DNA from: Acetofilamentum sp. | GTDB lineage: Bacteria; Bacteroidota; Bacteroidia; Bacteroidales; JAADGE01 | Length of the DNA stretch: 50,431 nt | Assembly: GCA_020720665.1 (NCBI GenBank) | Contig: DYOF01000005.1 | Coordinates: 3,070 to 53,500, forward strand | Direction of reading: 5' to 3' | In this document: one piece after another, positions 19,502 to 28,736 of the stretch | How positions within the stretch are numbered: the first letter of the stretch is position 1 | Layout: every line of letters starts with the position of its first letter | Position numbers and translations under genes: made by a program | The notes under the pieces: model-generated | What the model was told of the DNA's origin: nothing | The model's database searches: none | The model's input: only the letters and a program-made list of their open reading frames with translations

Positions 19502-20722
19502 TCAGGCAACCTTTAAATTCTTTATATTGGTATTATCAATCTTAGATTTGGCGTATTTCAATGTTAAATTAAATTCATTTATTTCCATAGAGGGTAATTC
19601 AAACATGGCATCAGTCATAATTATTTCGCAAATTGCTCTTAATCCTCTTGCACCGGTTTTAAATTCGATTGCTTTATCTACAATATAGTCTAAAACTTTA
19701 TTTTCTATTGTTAATTTTATTCCGTCAATTTCAAACAGTTTTATGTATTGTTTTATAATTGAATTTTTAGGTTCGGTTAAAATTTTTCTAAGAACTTCTT
19801 TATTTAACGGATTTAAAAATGATAAAACGGGTAATCTGCCGATAATTTCGGGTATTAAACCGAATGATTTTAAATCTTGCGGGGCGATATATTGCAATAA
19901 ATTATTTTTATCAATTGTATCAACTGCTTTTTTATCAAACCCGACAATTTGTGTATTTAAACGTCTTGCAATTTTTTTTTCAATTCCGTCAAATGCACCG
20001 CCGGCAATAAACAAGATGTTTTTTGTATTTACTTGAATCATATTTTGTTCGGGATGTTTTCTACCGCCTTTCGGAGGGACTGCAACAACAGCACCTTCTA
20101 ATAATTTAAGCAAACCTTGTTGAACTCCTTCACCGGAAACATCTCTTGTTATAGACGGATTATCGCCTTTTCTGGCAATTTTATCGATTTCATCTATAAA
20201 AACGATTCCTTTTTCAGTTGCTTCTACATTAAAATCAGCTGCTTGTAATAATCGTGTTAATAAACTTTCAATATCCTCACCTACATAACCGGCTTCTGTT
20301 AAAACCGTTGCATCAACAATTGTGAACGGAACATCCAGCATTTTTGCTATTGTCTTGGCTAATAGAGTTTTCCCTGTTCCTGTTTCACCAACCAAAATAA
20401 TATTCGACTTTTCAATTTCAATTTCATCAGGATTTGTATCTCCGGCTGATAATCTTTTATAATGATTGTAAACGGCAACCGACAGAATTTTTTTTGCTTG
20501 TTCTTGTCCGACAATATATTGGTCAAGAAATTCTTTTATTTCTTTTGGTTTTTTTAGTTTGGTTTTCTCTATGTTAAATTTTGATTTATTTGTTGTACGA
20601 TTTTCTTCCAGAACAATTTCGTATGCTCTGCTTGTACACTCATCACATATAAAACCCGAAACACCTGAAATTAAAAATTTAACTTCATTTCTTTTTCTGT
20701 CACAAAATGAACATTTATCCAT
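19502..20722 (-). CDS. clpX: ATP-dependent Clp protease ATP-binding subunit ClpX
   Basis: ClpX, the AAA+ unfoldase that feeds substrates to ClpP, 406 residues. The N-terminal zinc-binding domain has cysteines 4, 7, 26 and 29 (CSFC ... CDEC). Walker A is GETGTGKT (112-119), and Walker B is seen in [11 protein letters not shown]. The sensor and arginine-finger region includes [16 protein letters not shown]-type sequence, although the IGF loop appears as IVGFDKK. The C-terminal small domain begins around [15 protein letters not shown]. It follows clpP by 28 bases, in the cluster tig-clpP-clpX. Confidence 0.97.
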   Translation of the reverse strand: MDKCSFCDRKRNEVKFLISGVSGFICDECTSRAYEIVLEENRTTNKSKFNIEKTKLKKPKEIKEFLDQYIVGQEQAKKILSVAVYNHYKRLSAGDTNPDEIEIEKSNIILVGETGTGKTLLAKTIAKMLDVPFTIVDATVLTEAGYVGEDIESLLTRLLQAADFNVEATEKGIVFIDEIDKIARKGDNPSITRDVSGEGVQQGLLKLLEGAVVAVPPKGGRKHPEQNMIQVNTKNILFIAGGAFDGIEKKIARRLNTQIVGFDKKAVDTIDKNNLLQYIAPQDLKSFGLIPEIIGRLPVLSFLNPLNKEVLRKILTEPKNSIIKQYIKLFEIDGIKLTIENKVLDYIVDKAIEFKTGARGLRAICEIIMTDAMFELPSMEINEFNLTLKYAKSKIDNTNIKNLKVA

Positions 20723-20750
20723 AAATCAATTTTTGACGGTATTATGTTTG

Positions 20751-21425
20751 TTATTTTTCATTAAATAAAACTCTGTCAATCATTCCGTAATTCACAGCTT
20801 CTTCTGAGGTCATCCAATAATCGCGGTCAGAATCTTTTTCAATTTGCTCAAATGATTTTCCTGAGTGATTTGCAATTATTTGATATAATTCGTCTTTTAA
20901 TTTTTTAATTTCTTTAAAAGTAATTTCAATATCAGATACTTGTCCTTGCGCACCTCCCATGGGTTGATGAATCATAACACGCGAATGTTTTAATGCGGCG
21001 CGTTTACCTTCTTTCCCGGCAACTAATAAAACAGCGGCCATTGACGCAGCCATGCCTGTGCATGTAGTGGCAACATCAGAACTTATATACTGCATCGTGT
21101 CATAAATACCCAAACCGGCGTAAACACTTCCGCCCGGCGAATTCAGATAAATTTGAATATCTTTTGAAGGATCGGACGATTCTAAAAATAATAGTTGTGC
21201 TTGTATAATATTTGCAACATAATCATCAATGGGTAGTCCGAGAAATATTATCCTGTCCATCATTAATCGTGAAAAAACGTCCATCTGTGCAACGTTTAAT
21301 TGACGTTCTTCAATAATTGTGGGTGATATATAACTGCTTTGAACGGCATTATAATAGCGATGTAAATTCAAGCTGCTTATTCCTTTATGCTTTGTTGCAT
21401 ATTTATTGAACTCGTTTATATTCAT
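20751..21425 (-). CDS. clpP: ATP-dependent Clp protease proteolytic subunit ClpP
   Basis: ClpP, the serine peptidase that forms the tetradecameric chamber of the Clp protease, 224 residues. The nucleophile is Ser128 in GMAASMAAVL and the histidine is His153 in MIHQP; an acidic residue follows in the later RDYWMTSEEA region. The first 30 residues before the family core are longer than in E. coli, probably a propeptide. It lies five bases after tig and 28 before clpX, a common arrangement that suggests co-transcription. Confidence 0.97.
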   Translation of the reverse strand: MNINEFNKYATKHKGISSLNLHRYYNAVQSSYISPTIIEERQLNVAQMDVFSRLMMDRIIFLGLPIDDYVANIIQAQLLFLESSDPSKDIQIYLNSPGGSVYAGLGIYDTMQYISSDVATTCTGMAASMAAVLLVAGKEGKRAALKHSRVMIHQPMGGAQGQVSDIEITFKEIKKLKDELYQIIANHSGKSFEQIEKDSDRDYWMTSEEAVNYGMIDRVLFNEK

Positions 21426-21430
21426 TTTTT

Positions 21431-22795
21431 TTATTTTTGTTCGTAAAGTTTTTTTAGTTCATCTAAAGTTATGTTTTTTTCTTGTAATTTAGCATTTTCC
21501 TTAACAAAATTAATAACTTTATTTTCAATTACACGTTCGGCAAAACGATTTCGGTCATCTTCGCTTTCTAAATTTTTATCGATAAAACTATTCATGTGCT
21601 CATCAGATAAAGAACTTAGCGGCAAACCGTATTGTAAAAACCGAGCTTCTGTAAATCGTCTTGATTCGGCTCTTAATTCTTCATTTGAAATTTTAAAATC
21701 CTGTTCTTTTGCAATTTTGCTTTTAACTAATTGCCAAATAGTATCTTTTTCAAACAAAGGATATTCGTTCTCTAAAATTTCATCAGTTAATTTTCCTTCC
21801 TTATCGGTAGCTTTCAGCCATTTTTTTAAAAACTTTTCAGGTAATGCAACATTAAGTTTTTTTAATATTGTTTCTTTTACATCAATTCCGAAACGATATT
21901 CGGATTCGTCTTTGTAAACATTTTCAATATTCTCTTTTATTTTTGAAATAAATTCGTCTTCTGATTTTATGGTATCGGAGCCGAATATTTTATCATACAG
22001 TTCTTGGTTTAATTCAGACGGAACATAATCGGTTATTTCTGACACAAGAAATTGGAAATAAGGCTCTATGGTATTCGCTTGTTCTTTCTCAATTTTCAGA
22101 ATTCCTGCAATTTCGGTATTATTAGGGAAGGCTTTTTTTATATCAAAATTAACGGTTTCATCTTTTTTTATTGCTATAAATTTTTTCTTTTCTTTTTCGT
22201 CTTTTATAATATCAACGGCAATCATAGTTTGTTCGGAAAATAAGCCGTTTTCAACTGTATTTCCGATGCTGTCAATTTGTATAATATTGCCTTTTAAATA
22301 TGATTTTTCGGAAACAGATTCTGATTTTTCGGGTTTTGAAAATTGGTTTTTATATCGATCAATTTCTTTGTTTACTGCTTCGTCATCAACTTTTATATTG
22401 TAGAACGGAATTGATATTTTATCATTTACCGCAATATCAATAGCCGGAGCTAGACCGATGTCGAATAAAAATTCATGTTCCTTATCGTTTAAAATATCAA
22501 TGGGCTGTTGTTCGTCTGAAGGCAAGGGTTGTCCTAAAATTTCCAGGTTTTCATTAATTAAATAATCGGATAGGCTGTCTGAAACCAATTTATCAACTTC
22601 TTGAATAGTAATTTGGTTACCTACTAATTTTTTTATCATAGAAATCGGAGCTTTTCCGGGTCTGAACCCTTTTATTTGTGCTTTTTTTCTATAATCGTTT
22701 AAGCCTTTTAGAACTAATGGTTCATAATCTTCTGCATTTATATTGAGAGAGATTAGAGCATTTAAGTTATCTTTTTCAGTTTTTGTAATATTCAT
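21431..22795 (-). CDS. tig: Trigger factor
   Basis: Trigger factor, the ribosome-bound chaperone that meets nascent chains at L23. I start at the ATG at 22795 (MNITKTEKDNLNALISLNIN), since the four codons before it are not part of the family. This gives 454 residues. The ribosome-binding signature is seen as KGFRPGKAPISMIKKLVGN, close to the classical GFRxGKxP motif. The central domain aligns poorly with a canonical FKBP-like PPIase domain, as is common in Bacteroidota. The substrate-binding C-terminal helices follow. It is first in the tig-clpP-clpX cluster. Confidence 0.92.
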   Translation of the reverse strand: MNITKTEKDNLNALISLNINAEDYEPLVLKGLNDYRKKAQIKGFRPGKAPISMIKKLVGNQITIQEVDKLVSDSLSDYLINENLEILGQPLPSDEQQPIDILNDKEHEFLFDIGLAPAIDIAVNDKISIPFYNIKVDDEAVNKEIDRYKNQFSKPEKSESVSEKSYLKGNIIQIDSIGNTVENGLFSEQTMIAVDIIKDEKEKKKFIAIKKDETVNFDIKKAFPNNTEIAGILKIEKEQANTIEPYFQFLVSEITDYVPSELNQELYDKIFGSDTIKSEDEFISKIKENIENVYKDESEYRFGIDVKETILKKLNVALPEKFLKKWLKATDKEGKLTDEILENEYPLFEKDTIWQLVKSKIAKEQDFKISNEELRAESRRFTEARFLQYGLPLSSLSDEHMNSFIDKNLESEDDRNRFAERVIENKVINFVKENAKLQEKNITLDELKKLYEQK

Positions 22796-22816
22796 ATATA
22801 AAAACATTTAATATAA

Positions 22817-22845
22817 AATAAAAACCGCCTGCAAAAAACAGGCGG
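22817..22845 (-). terminator. Terminator after tRNA-Leu
   Basis: On the minus strand, CCGCCTG and CAGGCGG (22839-22845 and 22825-22831) form a seven-base GC-rich stem around a seven-base loop, followed by TTTTTATTTT. It begins two bases after the tRNA CCA end. Read-through from the tRNA promoter could still supply tig, whose own promoter I could not find. Confidence 0.85.
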
Positions 22846-22846
22846 A

Positions 22847-22931
22847 TGGTGCGGATGAAGGGACTCGAACCCCCACACCTCTCGGCACAAGATCCTAAGT
22901 CTAGCGTGTCTACCAATTTCACCACATCCGC
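22847..22931 (-). tRNA. tRNA-Leu (anticodon UAG)
   Basis: Class II tRNA on the minus strand. The acceptor stem GCGGATG (22931-22925) pairs with CATCCGC (22857-22851). The discriminator A and an encoded CCA follow (22850-22847). The T arm GGGGGTTCGAGTCCC, the D loop AATTGGTAGAC and a long variable arm (TGCCGAGAGGTGT) are present. The anticodon loop is CTTAGGA, with anticodon TAG, which reads CUN leucine codons. The anticodon stem CTAGA/TCTTG contains one T-T mismatch. Confidence 0.95.
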
Positions 22932-22943
22932 AATTTGCGTTTG

Positions 22944-22972
22944 CAAAAGTAAGTTATTTTTTTTTTATACAA
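22944..22972 (-). promoter_or_regulatory. Promoter of tRNA-Leu
   Basis: Minus-strand TACTTTTG at 22951-22944 fits TAnnTTTG, with TTG at 22972-22970 and an 18-base spacer. The predicted start lies a few bases before the mature tRNA 5' end at 22931. Confidence 0.7.
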
Positions 22973-23010
22973 AATAAATATATTTAATTTTTGATGTTAA
23001 AATTTCCATA

Positions 23011-23046
23011 AAAAAAAATTCCGGTCTCTGCCGGAATTTTTTTTAT
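23011..23046 (-). terminator. Terminator after the PD40-OmpA gene
   Basis: AATTCCGG and CCGGAATT form a perfect stem around the loop TCTCTG, flanked by A and T runs on either side, so it could act in both directions. The stop codon of the upstream gene lies inside the T tract. Confidence 0.85.
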
Positions 23047-25391
23047 TTTTGATATGCCGAATTATAATCAGAATTTAAGTATTCTTGCGGTACATCTTTA
23101 AATTGAATTATTTTCAAAACAGGGTTTCCTTGTTTCAACATTTTAAATTCAACTCTCCTGTTGTATTTTTTTGAGGGTTCAAAATATTTTCCGTCTTTTT
23201 TGTTTAGTGTAATCGGATTATTTTCGCCATATCCGTAGATAAGAATTTGAGTGTCGGCGACTCCTTTTTTCATGAGGTAATCTTTTACAGTTTCAGAACG
23301 TTTTATTGAAAGTTTATCATTGTATGAATTAGTTCCGACGGCATCAGCATAACCGATAATTGCTATTTGAGCATTTTCGTTATCAGCCAGATAATTTGCT
23401 AATAATTCTAATTTATCTGTTGAAATAACCGTCATCTTATAGTTATCGAAATTAAAGTATATATTTTCAATTTCAACAATTAATTCTTTAGGTTCGGTTA
23501 CTTTTGTTCTGTTATTTTTGTCTTCTATTGCTTTTTTAACGCTTTCAATATCATAAATTGTATATTCTGTTTTATTTTCAGATATCGTCCTCGGTGACAA
23601 ATCGGTATAAATTCTGTCTGCTGATATTCCTTTATTTAAAAGGTAATTTACAGCATTGTCTTTTCGTTCTTTTGACAATTCATTTGTATTTGATAAATAA
23701 TCTTCGGTTGAGAGATTAACGACCAACATTTCATATTTTTTTAAATTATCGGCAATTAAATCTAATTCAGATTTTGTATAATCAGATAATTCATTTTCAT
23801 CAGAGTCGAACCCGAATGTTTTGAATTTTTCGGTTTTTCCTTCTTCAATTTTAACTAATACCGGTTCTTTTTGAAGTGTTTCGACCGAAGTCATGTCATC
23901 GGAAGTAATGTCTTCTGTGTCAAATACATAATTTTGTGATTCGTAGTAGAATTTATAATTTTTGTCTTTTACGACTACTGTTCTAAATTTGCCTTTTTCC
24001 AAATTTAAAGTGTACGTATCGGGTTCTTCGTTTGAATTTATATCAAATACAGTTACAGAACCTTGTTCAATCGGATATAAATCTTTATCAGATTCTTTTC
24101 CTTTTACATCGCTGTCCACAATCAATGTATTAGCAGGAAATTCAGTTTTAAAAATTTCGGCGTTATCGGATTTTCTTCTTGTAAAGTAAGCTGTTTCTTC
24201 ATTCGATAATGGGAAAAAGAATACATCGTCTTCCACTGTGTTAATGGGGAATCCTATATTTTGGACATCGTTTATTGTTCCGTCAGGCAATAAAAAGGCT
24301 TTATAGATGTCGTAACCGCCCATTCCTTTGTAACCGTTTGAACTGAAATAAAATGTTATACCGTCAGCTAATAAGTATGGTGATTCTTCGTCTTTTTCGG
24401 TGTTGATATTAAGGTTATTAGGTTCGCCCCATGAGCCGTCTGTTTGTTTTTCGGATACCCAAATATCTCTTCCGCCTTTTCCGCCTTTTCTGTTACTTGA
24501 AAAATAGAGTTTGGACCCATCGGGTGACAATGCCGCATGCCGTTCGATACTTTTTCGTTTATTGATATTTTTTCCGAGTTTTTCAGGTTTTGTCCATTGA
24601 TTATTTTCAAATTTACTTGTATAAATATCTCCTAATTTATCTTCTGACGCTTTATATATAAAAATTGTATTTCCGTCTAAGGATAATCCGCCGGTTGCAT
24701 CATGTTCGAGAGTATTTACAGGAGCTCCGATATTAACCGGTTGATTTCCTTCTTCCCATAACCAAATGTCTTCATAATATTTTCCTTCGTTACTTATTGT
24801 TTCACCGCTCATACCGCCCGGTCTTTTAGAAGTAAAATATAATTTTTTCCCGTTTGCCGAAGGAACAGGAGTATGATCATCAAATCCTGAATTTAATATA
24901 TCAAGACGAGTAACAATTATCGGTTTAAAATCAAAAAATATTTTTTGGGAATTATCAGATTGATTAATTGCATCCTCAAGTTGTTTTTTTTCATCATCGT
25001 TTAATTCAAAACTTGATAAAAATTTTAATGTTTCCCTTTCTTCTTCAAACTGATATAAATTATGATATGCTAATGCTTTATAAAAAATAGCTGCTTTTGT
25101 ATATTCACTTTCTTTATTTTCTTTTTTGTAGTCGTTAATAACTACATCAAATTTTTCGACAGCTTCCGATTCCATATCGGTTTGAAGTTCACAAATTCCT
25201 GAATAGAAGTTGTATTCGTGATTTTGTTTGTCTGATTTTAACAATTCTGAATAAATTTTTTCGGCACTTTCAAACCTATTGATTGCAAATAAATCTTGTG
25301 CTTCAATTAATTTTTTATTTTTTTTGGTTTGTGCCTCTGAAACAAGAACAATCATCAAAACAGAAATAAGTAATAACAGTGTTTTTTTCAT
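23043..25391 (-). CDS. PD40/OmpA-family envelope protein (PorE-like architecture)
   Basis: Predicted envelope protein of 782 residues. I start at the ATG at 25391 (MKKTLLLLISVLMIVLVSEA), since the longer frame has no signal peptide. After the signal sequence come TPR-like helices (about 25-150) and then a PD40/WD40-like propeller (about 170-400) with repeats such as SPDGSKLYFSSNRKGGKGGRDI. A beta-rich middle region follows. The C-terminal OmpA domain (about 660-770) carries IGYADAVGTNSYN and YGYGENNP, which bind peptidoglycan. The order TPR, propeller, OmpA resembles PorE of the type IX secretion system, but this architecture also occurs in other Bacteroidota proteins. A TATATTTG box lies just upstream (25429-25422). 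Confidence 0.8.
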   Translation of the reverse strand: MKKTLLLLISVLMIVLVSEAQTKKNKKLIEAQDLFAINRFESAEKIYSELLKSDKQNHEYNFYSGICELQTDMESEAVEKFDVVINDYKKENKESEYTKAAIFYKALAYHNLYQFEEERETLKFLSSFELNDDEKKQLEDAINQSDNSQKIFFDFKPIIVTRLDILNSGFDDHTPVPSANGKKLYFTSKRPGGMSGETISNEGKYYEDIWLWEEGNQPVNIGAPVNTLEHDATGGLSLDGNTIFIYKASEDKLGDIYTSKFENNQWTKPEKLGKNINKRKSIERHAALSPDGSKLYFSSNRKGGKGGRDIWVSEKQTDGSWGEPNNLNINTEKDEESPYLLADGITFYFSSNGYKGMGGYDIYKAFLLPDGTINDVQNIGFPINTVEDDVFFFPLSNEETAYFTRRKSDNAEIFKTEFPANTLIVDSDVKGKESDKDLYPIEQGSVTVFDINSNEEPDTYTLNLEKGKFRTVVVKDKNYKFYYESQNYVFDTEDITSDDMTSVETLQKEPVLVKIEEGKTEKFKTFGFDSDENELSDYTKSELDLIADNLKKYEMLVVNLSTEDYLSNTNELSKERKDNAVNYLLNKGISADRIYTDLSPRTISENKTEYTIYDIESVKKAIEDKNNRTKVTEPKELIVEIENIYFNFDNYKMTVISTDKLELLANYLADNENAQIAIIGYADAVGTNSYNDKLSIKRSETVKDYLMKKGVADTQILIYGYGENNPITLNKKDGKYFEPSKKYNRRVEFKMLKQGNPVLKIIQFKDVPQEYLNSDYNSAYQK

Positions 25392-25421
25392 GTGTTTTAA
25401 ATAAGTTTTGATACAATTTCG

Positions 25422-25429
25422 CAAATATA
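25422..25429 (-). promoter_or_regulatory. -7-like element before the PD40-OmpA gene
   Basis: Minus-strand TATATTTG matches TAnnTTTG about 31 bases before the chosen ATG at 25391. No TTG is seen at the expected -33 distance, so this is a weak call. It supports the choice of the shorter start. Confidence 0.4.
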
Positions 25430-25446
25430 TAATTATAATTAAAAAA

Positions 25447-27417
25447 TTAAAAATTTTTATTGCCAATGTACATGAATAATTTATAAATGATATAAATATC
25501 ATCGGTGAAATTATAATTTTTAGCGTACATTAAGTTTAATTTGAATGTTTCATCCGGGTCAGAAATATTGTAAATTACCGGAGCCAATACCCCTTTTTTT
25601 ATTTTCGGAAGTGCTTCAAATTGTTGTTTTTTTAATTCATTTGAATATCCTACCCAAGATAATTTTCCGAATAAAACTTTAAATATACTTTTCAAAAAAT
25701 TTATTTTGTTTTCAACTAACAAAAATAACACAGGAAAAAATAATAAAAAAATAATTGAGAAACAAACATCACCGATACGTTTAATTTTCATGTTATATTT
25801 ATCTGTAATTTTATAGTTATCAATATCATACATTGATTCGCCATGATTTATCGAATGACTTCCGATTATTGTTGAATTATTTACATTAATTATTTTAAAA
25901 CCAATTGACTTTACCGATATTTTTTTCATTATATAGATTATACTTTCAACTGAATATGTATTTATGTTGAAAATGACATCCGAGATTTTATTTTTTAGTA
26001 TAAACTCCTTAATTTCTGTGTTTGATAAAAATTCCGGAAGGTTTTTAAAGATAAAAATATCTCTGTTGTTTGTTTTTTGTTCGTATAAATTAAGAATTTC
26101 ATTAACTTTTTGACGGTTATTTTCATCAACAAATATTAAAACAGATTTTGGTTTTTGATTTTGAAATCCGAATTTTGAAAGGCGTAAAATTGTAAATAAA
26201 GCTCTGACAGACCAAGAAAGTATAAGTGCCGATGCTGTTCCTAATAATAATAATGCTCTTGAATACCGATATTGCTCGTTTAATAAGGAGTAAAAAACCA
26301 AAATTACAAAAGCACCGACCAATATTCCTCTGAATAGTTTTTTTGAATCAGCAGGTTTTTTGTATCCGTTTGAAATAAAAATTGCTGATAACCAAATAAG
26401 TATATATATAGGCACGGCAAAACCCAAATATTCTTCCGGATAATAATTCGGAATATTAAATTTATAAAGCTCCCAAATGGGTTTTAAGAAATAAAATCCT
26501 AAAAAAAATAATGCGGCATCCGTTACGGGTAAAAATAATGTGTTAAAAATCCTTTTAAAAACAGATAAACCAGCCCTTAACCAAACGGCTGTTTTTATCA
26601 ATAAAGAAAATAAAGCTATATTTTTGGATGAAAAATGTTTTTTTGTAAAAATTATCATGGCATTATAAAACAAAAAAACATAATTTAAACTGCCTTTTTT
26701 TGTGCTTTCACCTTTGTAATGAATAATTGTAGTGTCTGAAAAGTAATAATTTTTATATCCGGCTTTAATAATTCGATAGGATAAATCAATATCTTCACCA
26801 TACATAAAAAAGTCTTCATCCAGTAAGCCGGCTTTTTCCAAAGTTTTGCTTCTTAGCAACATAAATGCTCCGGATAACACGTCAACCTGATGAGTTTCAT
26901 TTTTATTCAGATAGCTTAAATGGTATTTGCCGATTTTTTTTGATTTAGGAAAAAGTTTTGAAAACCCGAAAATCTTATAGAACGAAACAATCGGAGTAGG
27001 AAAAGAACGTTTAGATTCGGGTAAAAACTTACCGTTACCGTCAATCATTTGTACGCCCAAACCACCTGCATCGGGCGTATTATCCATAAAATTTAAAATT
27101 TTAACAAATGTATCCTCCGGAACTAATGTATCGGGGTTTAACAATAATACAAATTCGGCATCCGTTTTTTTAACGGCTTGGTTATTAGCAACAGCAAATC
27201 CAAGGTTTTCCGTATTTTCAATACGTTTAACTTTTGGGAATTTTTGTTTTAGCATATCAACCGAAGCATCTTTTGAATTATTATCTACTACAAAAATATC
27301 GGATGAGTTTTCTCCGTATATTTCATCACATTTAATTTGTGCCTGTAAAACACTGTTTAAACATTGTTCTAAAAAGTATTTTACATTATAATTTACTATG
27401 ATAACAGATAGTTTCAT
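25447..27417 (-). CDS. GT2 glycosyltransferase fused to a WcaJ-like membrane module
   Basis: Two-part protein of 656 residues, starting at the ATG at 27417 (MKLSVIIVNYNVKYFLEQCL). Residues 1-240 are a family 2 glycosyltransferase of the rhamnosyltransferase type, with NPD at 94-96 in place of DxD and the catalytic GEDIDLSYR at 207-215. Residues about 290-410 hold several membrane segments ending YRYSRALLLL, as in WcaJ-type proteins. A Rossmann-like domain follows (423-530). The C-terminus (543-650) looks like a phosphoglycosyl transferase, with KRIGD before a membrane helix, LSWVGY, and KKGVLAPV, but the stretch that normally holds the catalytic Asp-Glu and its surroundings is missing. The transferred sugar is unknown. 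It probably serves envelope polysaccharide synthesis. Confidence 0.8.
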   Translation of the reverse strand: MKLSVIIVNYNVKYFLEQCLNSVLQAQIKCDEIYGENSSDIFVVDNNSKDASVDMLKQKFPKVKRIENTENLGFAVANNQAVKKTDAEFVLLLNPDTLVPEDTFVKILNFMDNTPDAGGLGVQMIDGNGKFLPESKRSFPTPIVSFYKIFGFSKLFPKSKKIGKYHLSYLNKNETHQVDVLSGAFMLLRSKTLEKAGLLDEDFFMYGEDIDLSYRIIKAGYKNYYFSDTTIIHYKGESTKKGSLNYVFLFYNAMIIFTKKHFSSKNIALFSLLIKTAVWLRAGLSVFKRIFNTLFLPVTDAALFFLGFYFLKPIWELYKFNIPNYYPEEYLGFAVPIYILIWLSAIFISNGYKKPADSKKLFRGILVGAFVILVFYSLLNEQYRYSRALLLLGTASALILSWSVRALFTILRLSKFGFQNQKPKSVLIFVDENNRQKVNEILNLYEQKTNNRDIFIFKNLPEFLSNTEIKEFILKNKISDVIFNINTYSVESIIYIMKKISVKSIGFKIINVNNSTIIGSHSINHGESMYDIDNYKITDKYNMKIKRIGDVCFSIIFLLFFPVLFLLVENKINFLKSIFKVLFGKLSWVGYSNELKKQQFEALPKIKKGVLAPVIYNISDPDETFKLNLMYAKNYNFTDDIYIIYKLFMYIGNKNF

Positions 27418-27505
27418 GTGTATAGAAATATGCAATTAATTAAAATTCTGCAAATCGGATGCTTATTGTAATTGATGATACTTGTTTCTCTTTGCACAAA
27501 GGTGT
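27415..27505 (-). repeat. Upstream element, copy A
   Basis: About 90 bases upstream of the GT2 gene, colinear without gaps with copy B (28734-28824). The first 51 aligned bases agree at about 40 positions, including TGCAAATCGGATGC starting 32 bases from each start codon (27449-27462 here). A second match, GCACAnAGG, starts at 27494, at the same offset in both copies. Confidence 0.6.
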
Positions 27506-27528
27506 TTCATATTTTAAAAATTCAAAAT

Positions 27529-28143
27529 TTAATTTTTAAAAACAATTCGATTTATTATTGATCTTCCTAAGGTAATTTCATCGGCATATTGTAATTCACT
27601 GCCTACTGCAACTCCTCTGGCTAATGTTGTTATTGTAATATTGAATGATGTTATTTTTTTGTGAATATAAAAATTTGTTGTATCACCTTCCGGAGTTGAA
27701 TTTAGAGCTAAAATTATTTCTGCAACTTGCTGTTGTTTAATACGGTCTATTAAACTGACTATTTCAAGGGTTTCCGGACCGATACCGTCCATAGGGGAAA
27801 TTAAACCGCCCAGAACATGATACAAACCGTTATATTGCCGAGTTTTTTCAATAGCTATAACATCGTTAATATTTTCAACCACACATATTTTTGTTTTATC
27901 TTTCAGCGAATTACTGCATATTTCGCAAATATCAGAATCGGAAACATTTTTACAAATTTTACATTTCTTAATGTTTTTTTTTAATTGAACCATGGTTTCA
28001 CTGAACAACGAAACTTCTTCATCACTTTTTTTTAATAAATGCAAAACCAATCTCAGTGCAGTTTTATTTCCTATACCCGGTAGTTTGGCAAATTCTGAAA
28101 CTGCATTATTAAGTAGTTTTGATGAGTAATCAAAATTATGCAT
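27529..28143 (-). CDS. recR: Recombination mediator protein RecR
   Basis: RecR, 204 residues, the usual length; it acts with RecO (and RecF) to load RecA at gaps. An N-terminal helix-hairpin-helix (LPGIGNKTALRLVLHL) precedes a C4 zinc finger with cysteines 61, 64, 73 and 76. The Toprim domain follows (KICVVENINDVIAIEKTRQY and GLISPMDGIGPETL). The C-terminal segment LARGVAVGSELQYADEITLG is diagnostic. It lies 20 bases after the LOG-family gene, so the two are probably co-transcribed. Confidence 0.97.
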   Translation of the reverse strand: MHNFDYSSKLLNNAVSEFAKLPGIGNKTALRLVLHLLKKSDEEVSLFSETMVQLKKNIKKCKICKNVSDSDICEICSNSLKDKTKICVVENINDVIAIEKTRQYNGLYHVLGGLISPMDGIGPETLEIVSLIDRIKQQQVAEIILALNSTPEGDTTNFYIHKKITSFNITITTLARGVAVGSELQYADEITLGRSIINRIVFKN

Positions 28144-28163
28144 AAATTAAATAATTTGAATTG

Positions 28164-28736
28164 TTAATACCATTTTCTGATAGTCTTATTAGGTTTATAA
28201 TTAGTAATATATTCGAAAGCGGCATCAATAGAGTTTGTAACAAAATAAAGTTCTTTATATTCAGGTTTAGCAAATTTTTCTGTGTAACAAGTTTCAAAAA
28301 ATGCTAAAAGTGAATTATAAAATCCGTTAATATTTAATATAATAATCGGTTTATGATGATACCCCAATTGTTTATGGGTAATCACTTCCGATAATTCTTC
28401 AAGAGTGCCGAATCCGCCGGGCAATGCGATAAAAACATCAGATAACATTGCAAGTTTAGCTTTTCGTTCATGCATATCTTTTGTTATAATTAACTCGTCA
28501 GTAATTTGACATGCTAAATTATTTTCTGCAATTCGTTGAGGAATCACTCCGATTAAGTATCCGCCGGTTTGTTTGATATGTTCAGCCATATGCTTCATTA
28601 AACCTACATTTGAACCTCCAAAAACCAATGTATAATTTAATTCACTAATTTTAAATGCAATTAATTGAGCAATTTCAAAATAAATTTGATCAATTTGATT
28701 GCTTGAAGAACAAAATATACATATATTTTTTTTCAT
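28164..28736 (-). CDS. LOG family nucleotide hydrolase (TIGR00730)
   Basis: Protein of 190 residues in the LONELY GUY family. Family members hydrolyse nucleoside 5'-monophosphates to base and ribose phosphate; plant ones activate cytokinins. The signature PGGFGTLEE lies at 106-114, preceded by the conserved MHERKAKL stretch and the dinucleotide-fold segment VFGGSNVGLMKHMAE. The bacterial role is often unclear, probably nucleotide salvage or clean-up. It is upstream of recR, and its 5' region shares a duplicated element with the GT2 gene. Confidence 0.9.
   Translation of the reverse strand: MKKNICIFCSSSNQIDQIYFEIAQLIAFKISELNYTLVFGGSNVGLMKHMAEHIKQTGGYLIGVIPQRIAENNLACQITDELIITKDMHERKAKLAMLSDVFIALPGGFGTLEELSEVITHKQLGYHHKPIIILNINGFYNSLLAFFETCYTEKFAKPEYKELYFVTNSIDAAFEYITNYKPNKTIRKWY

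Noticed and set aside
24368-24610. 80-codon frame inside the PD40-OmpA gene
   Set aside because: It lies out of frame within a repeat-rich coding sequence and reads as a shadow of the propeller repeats.
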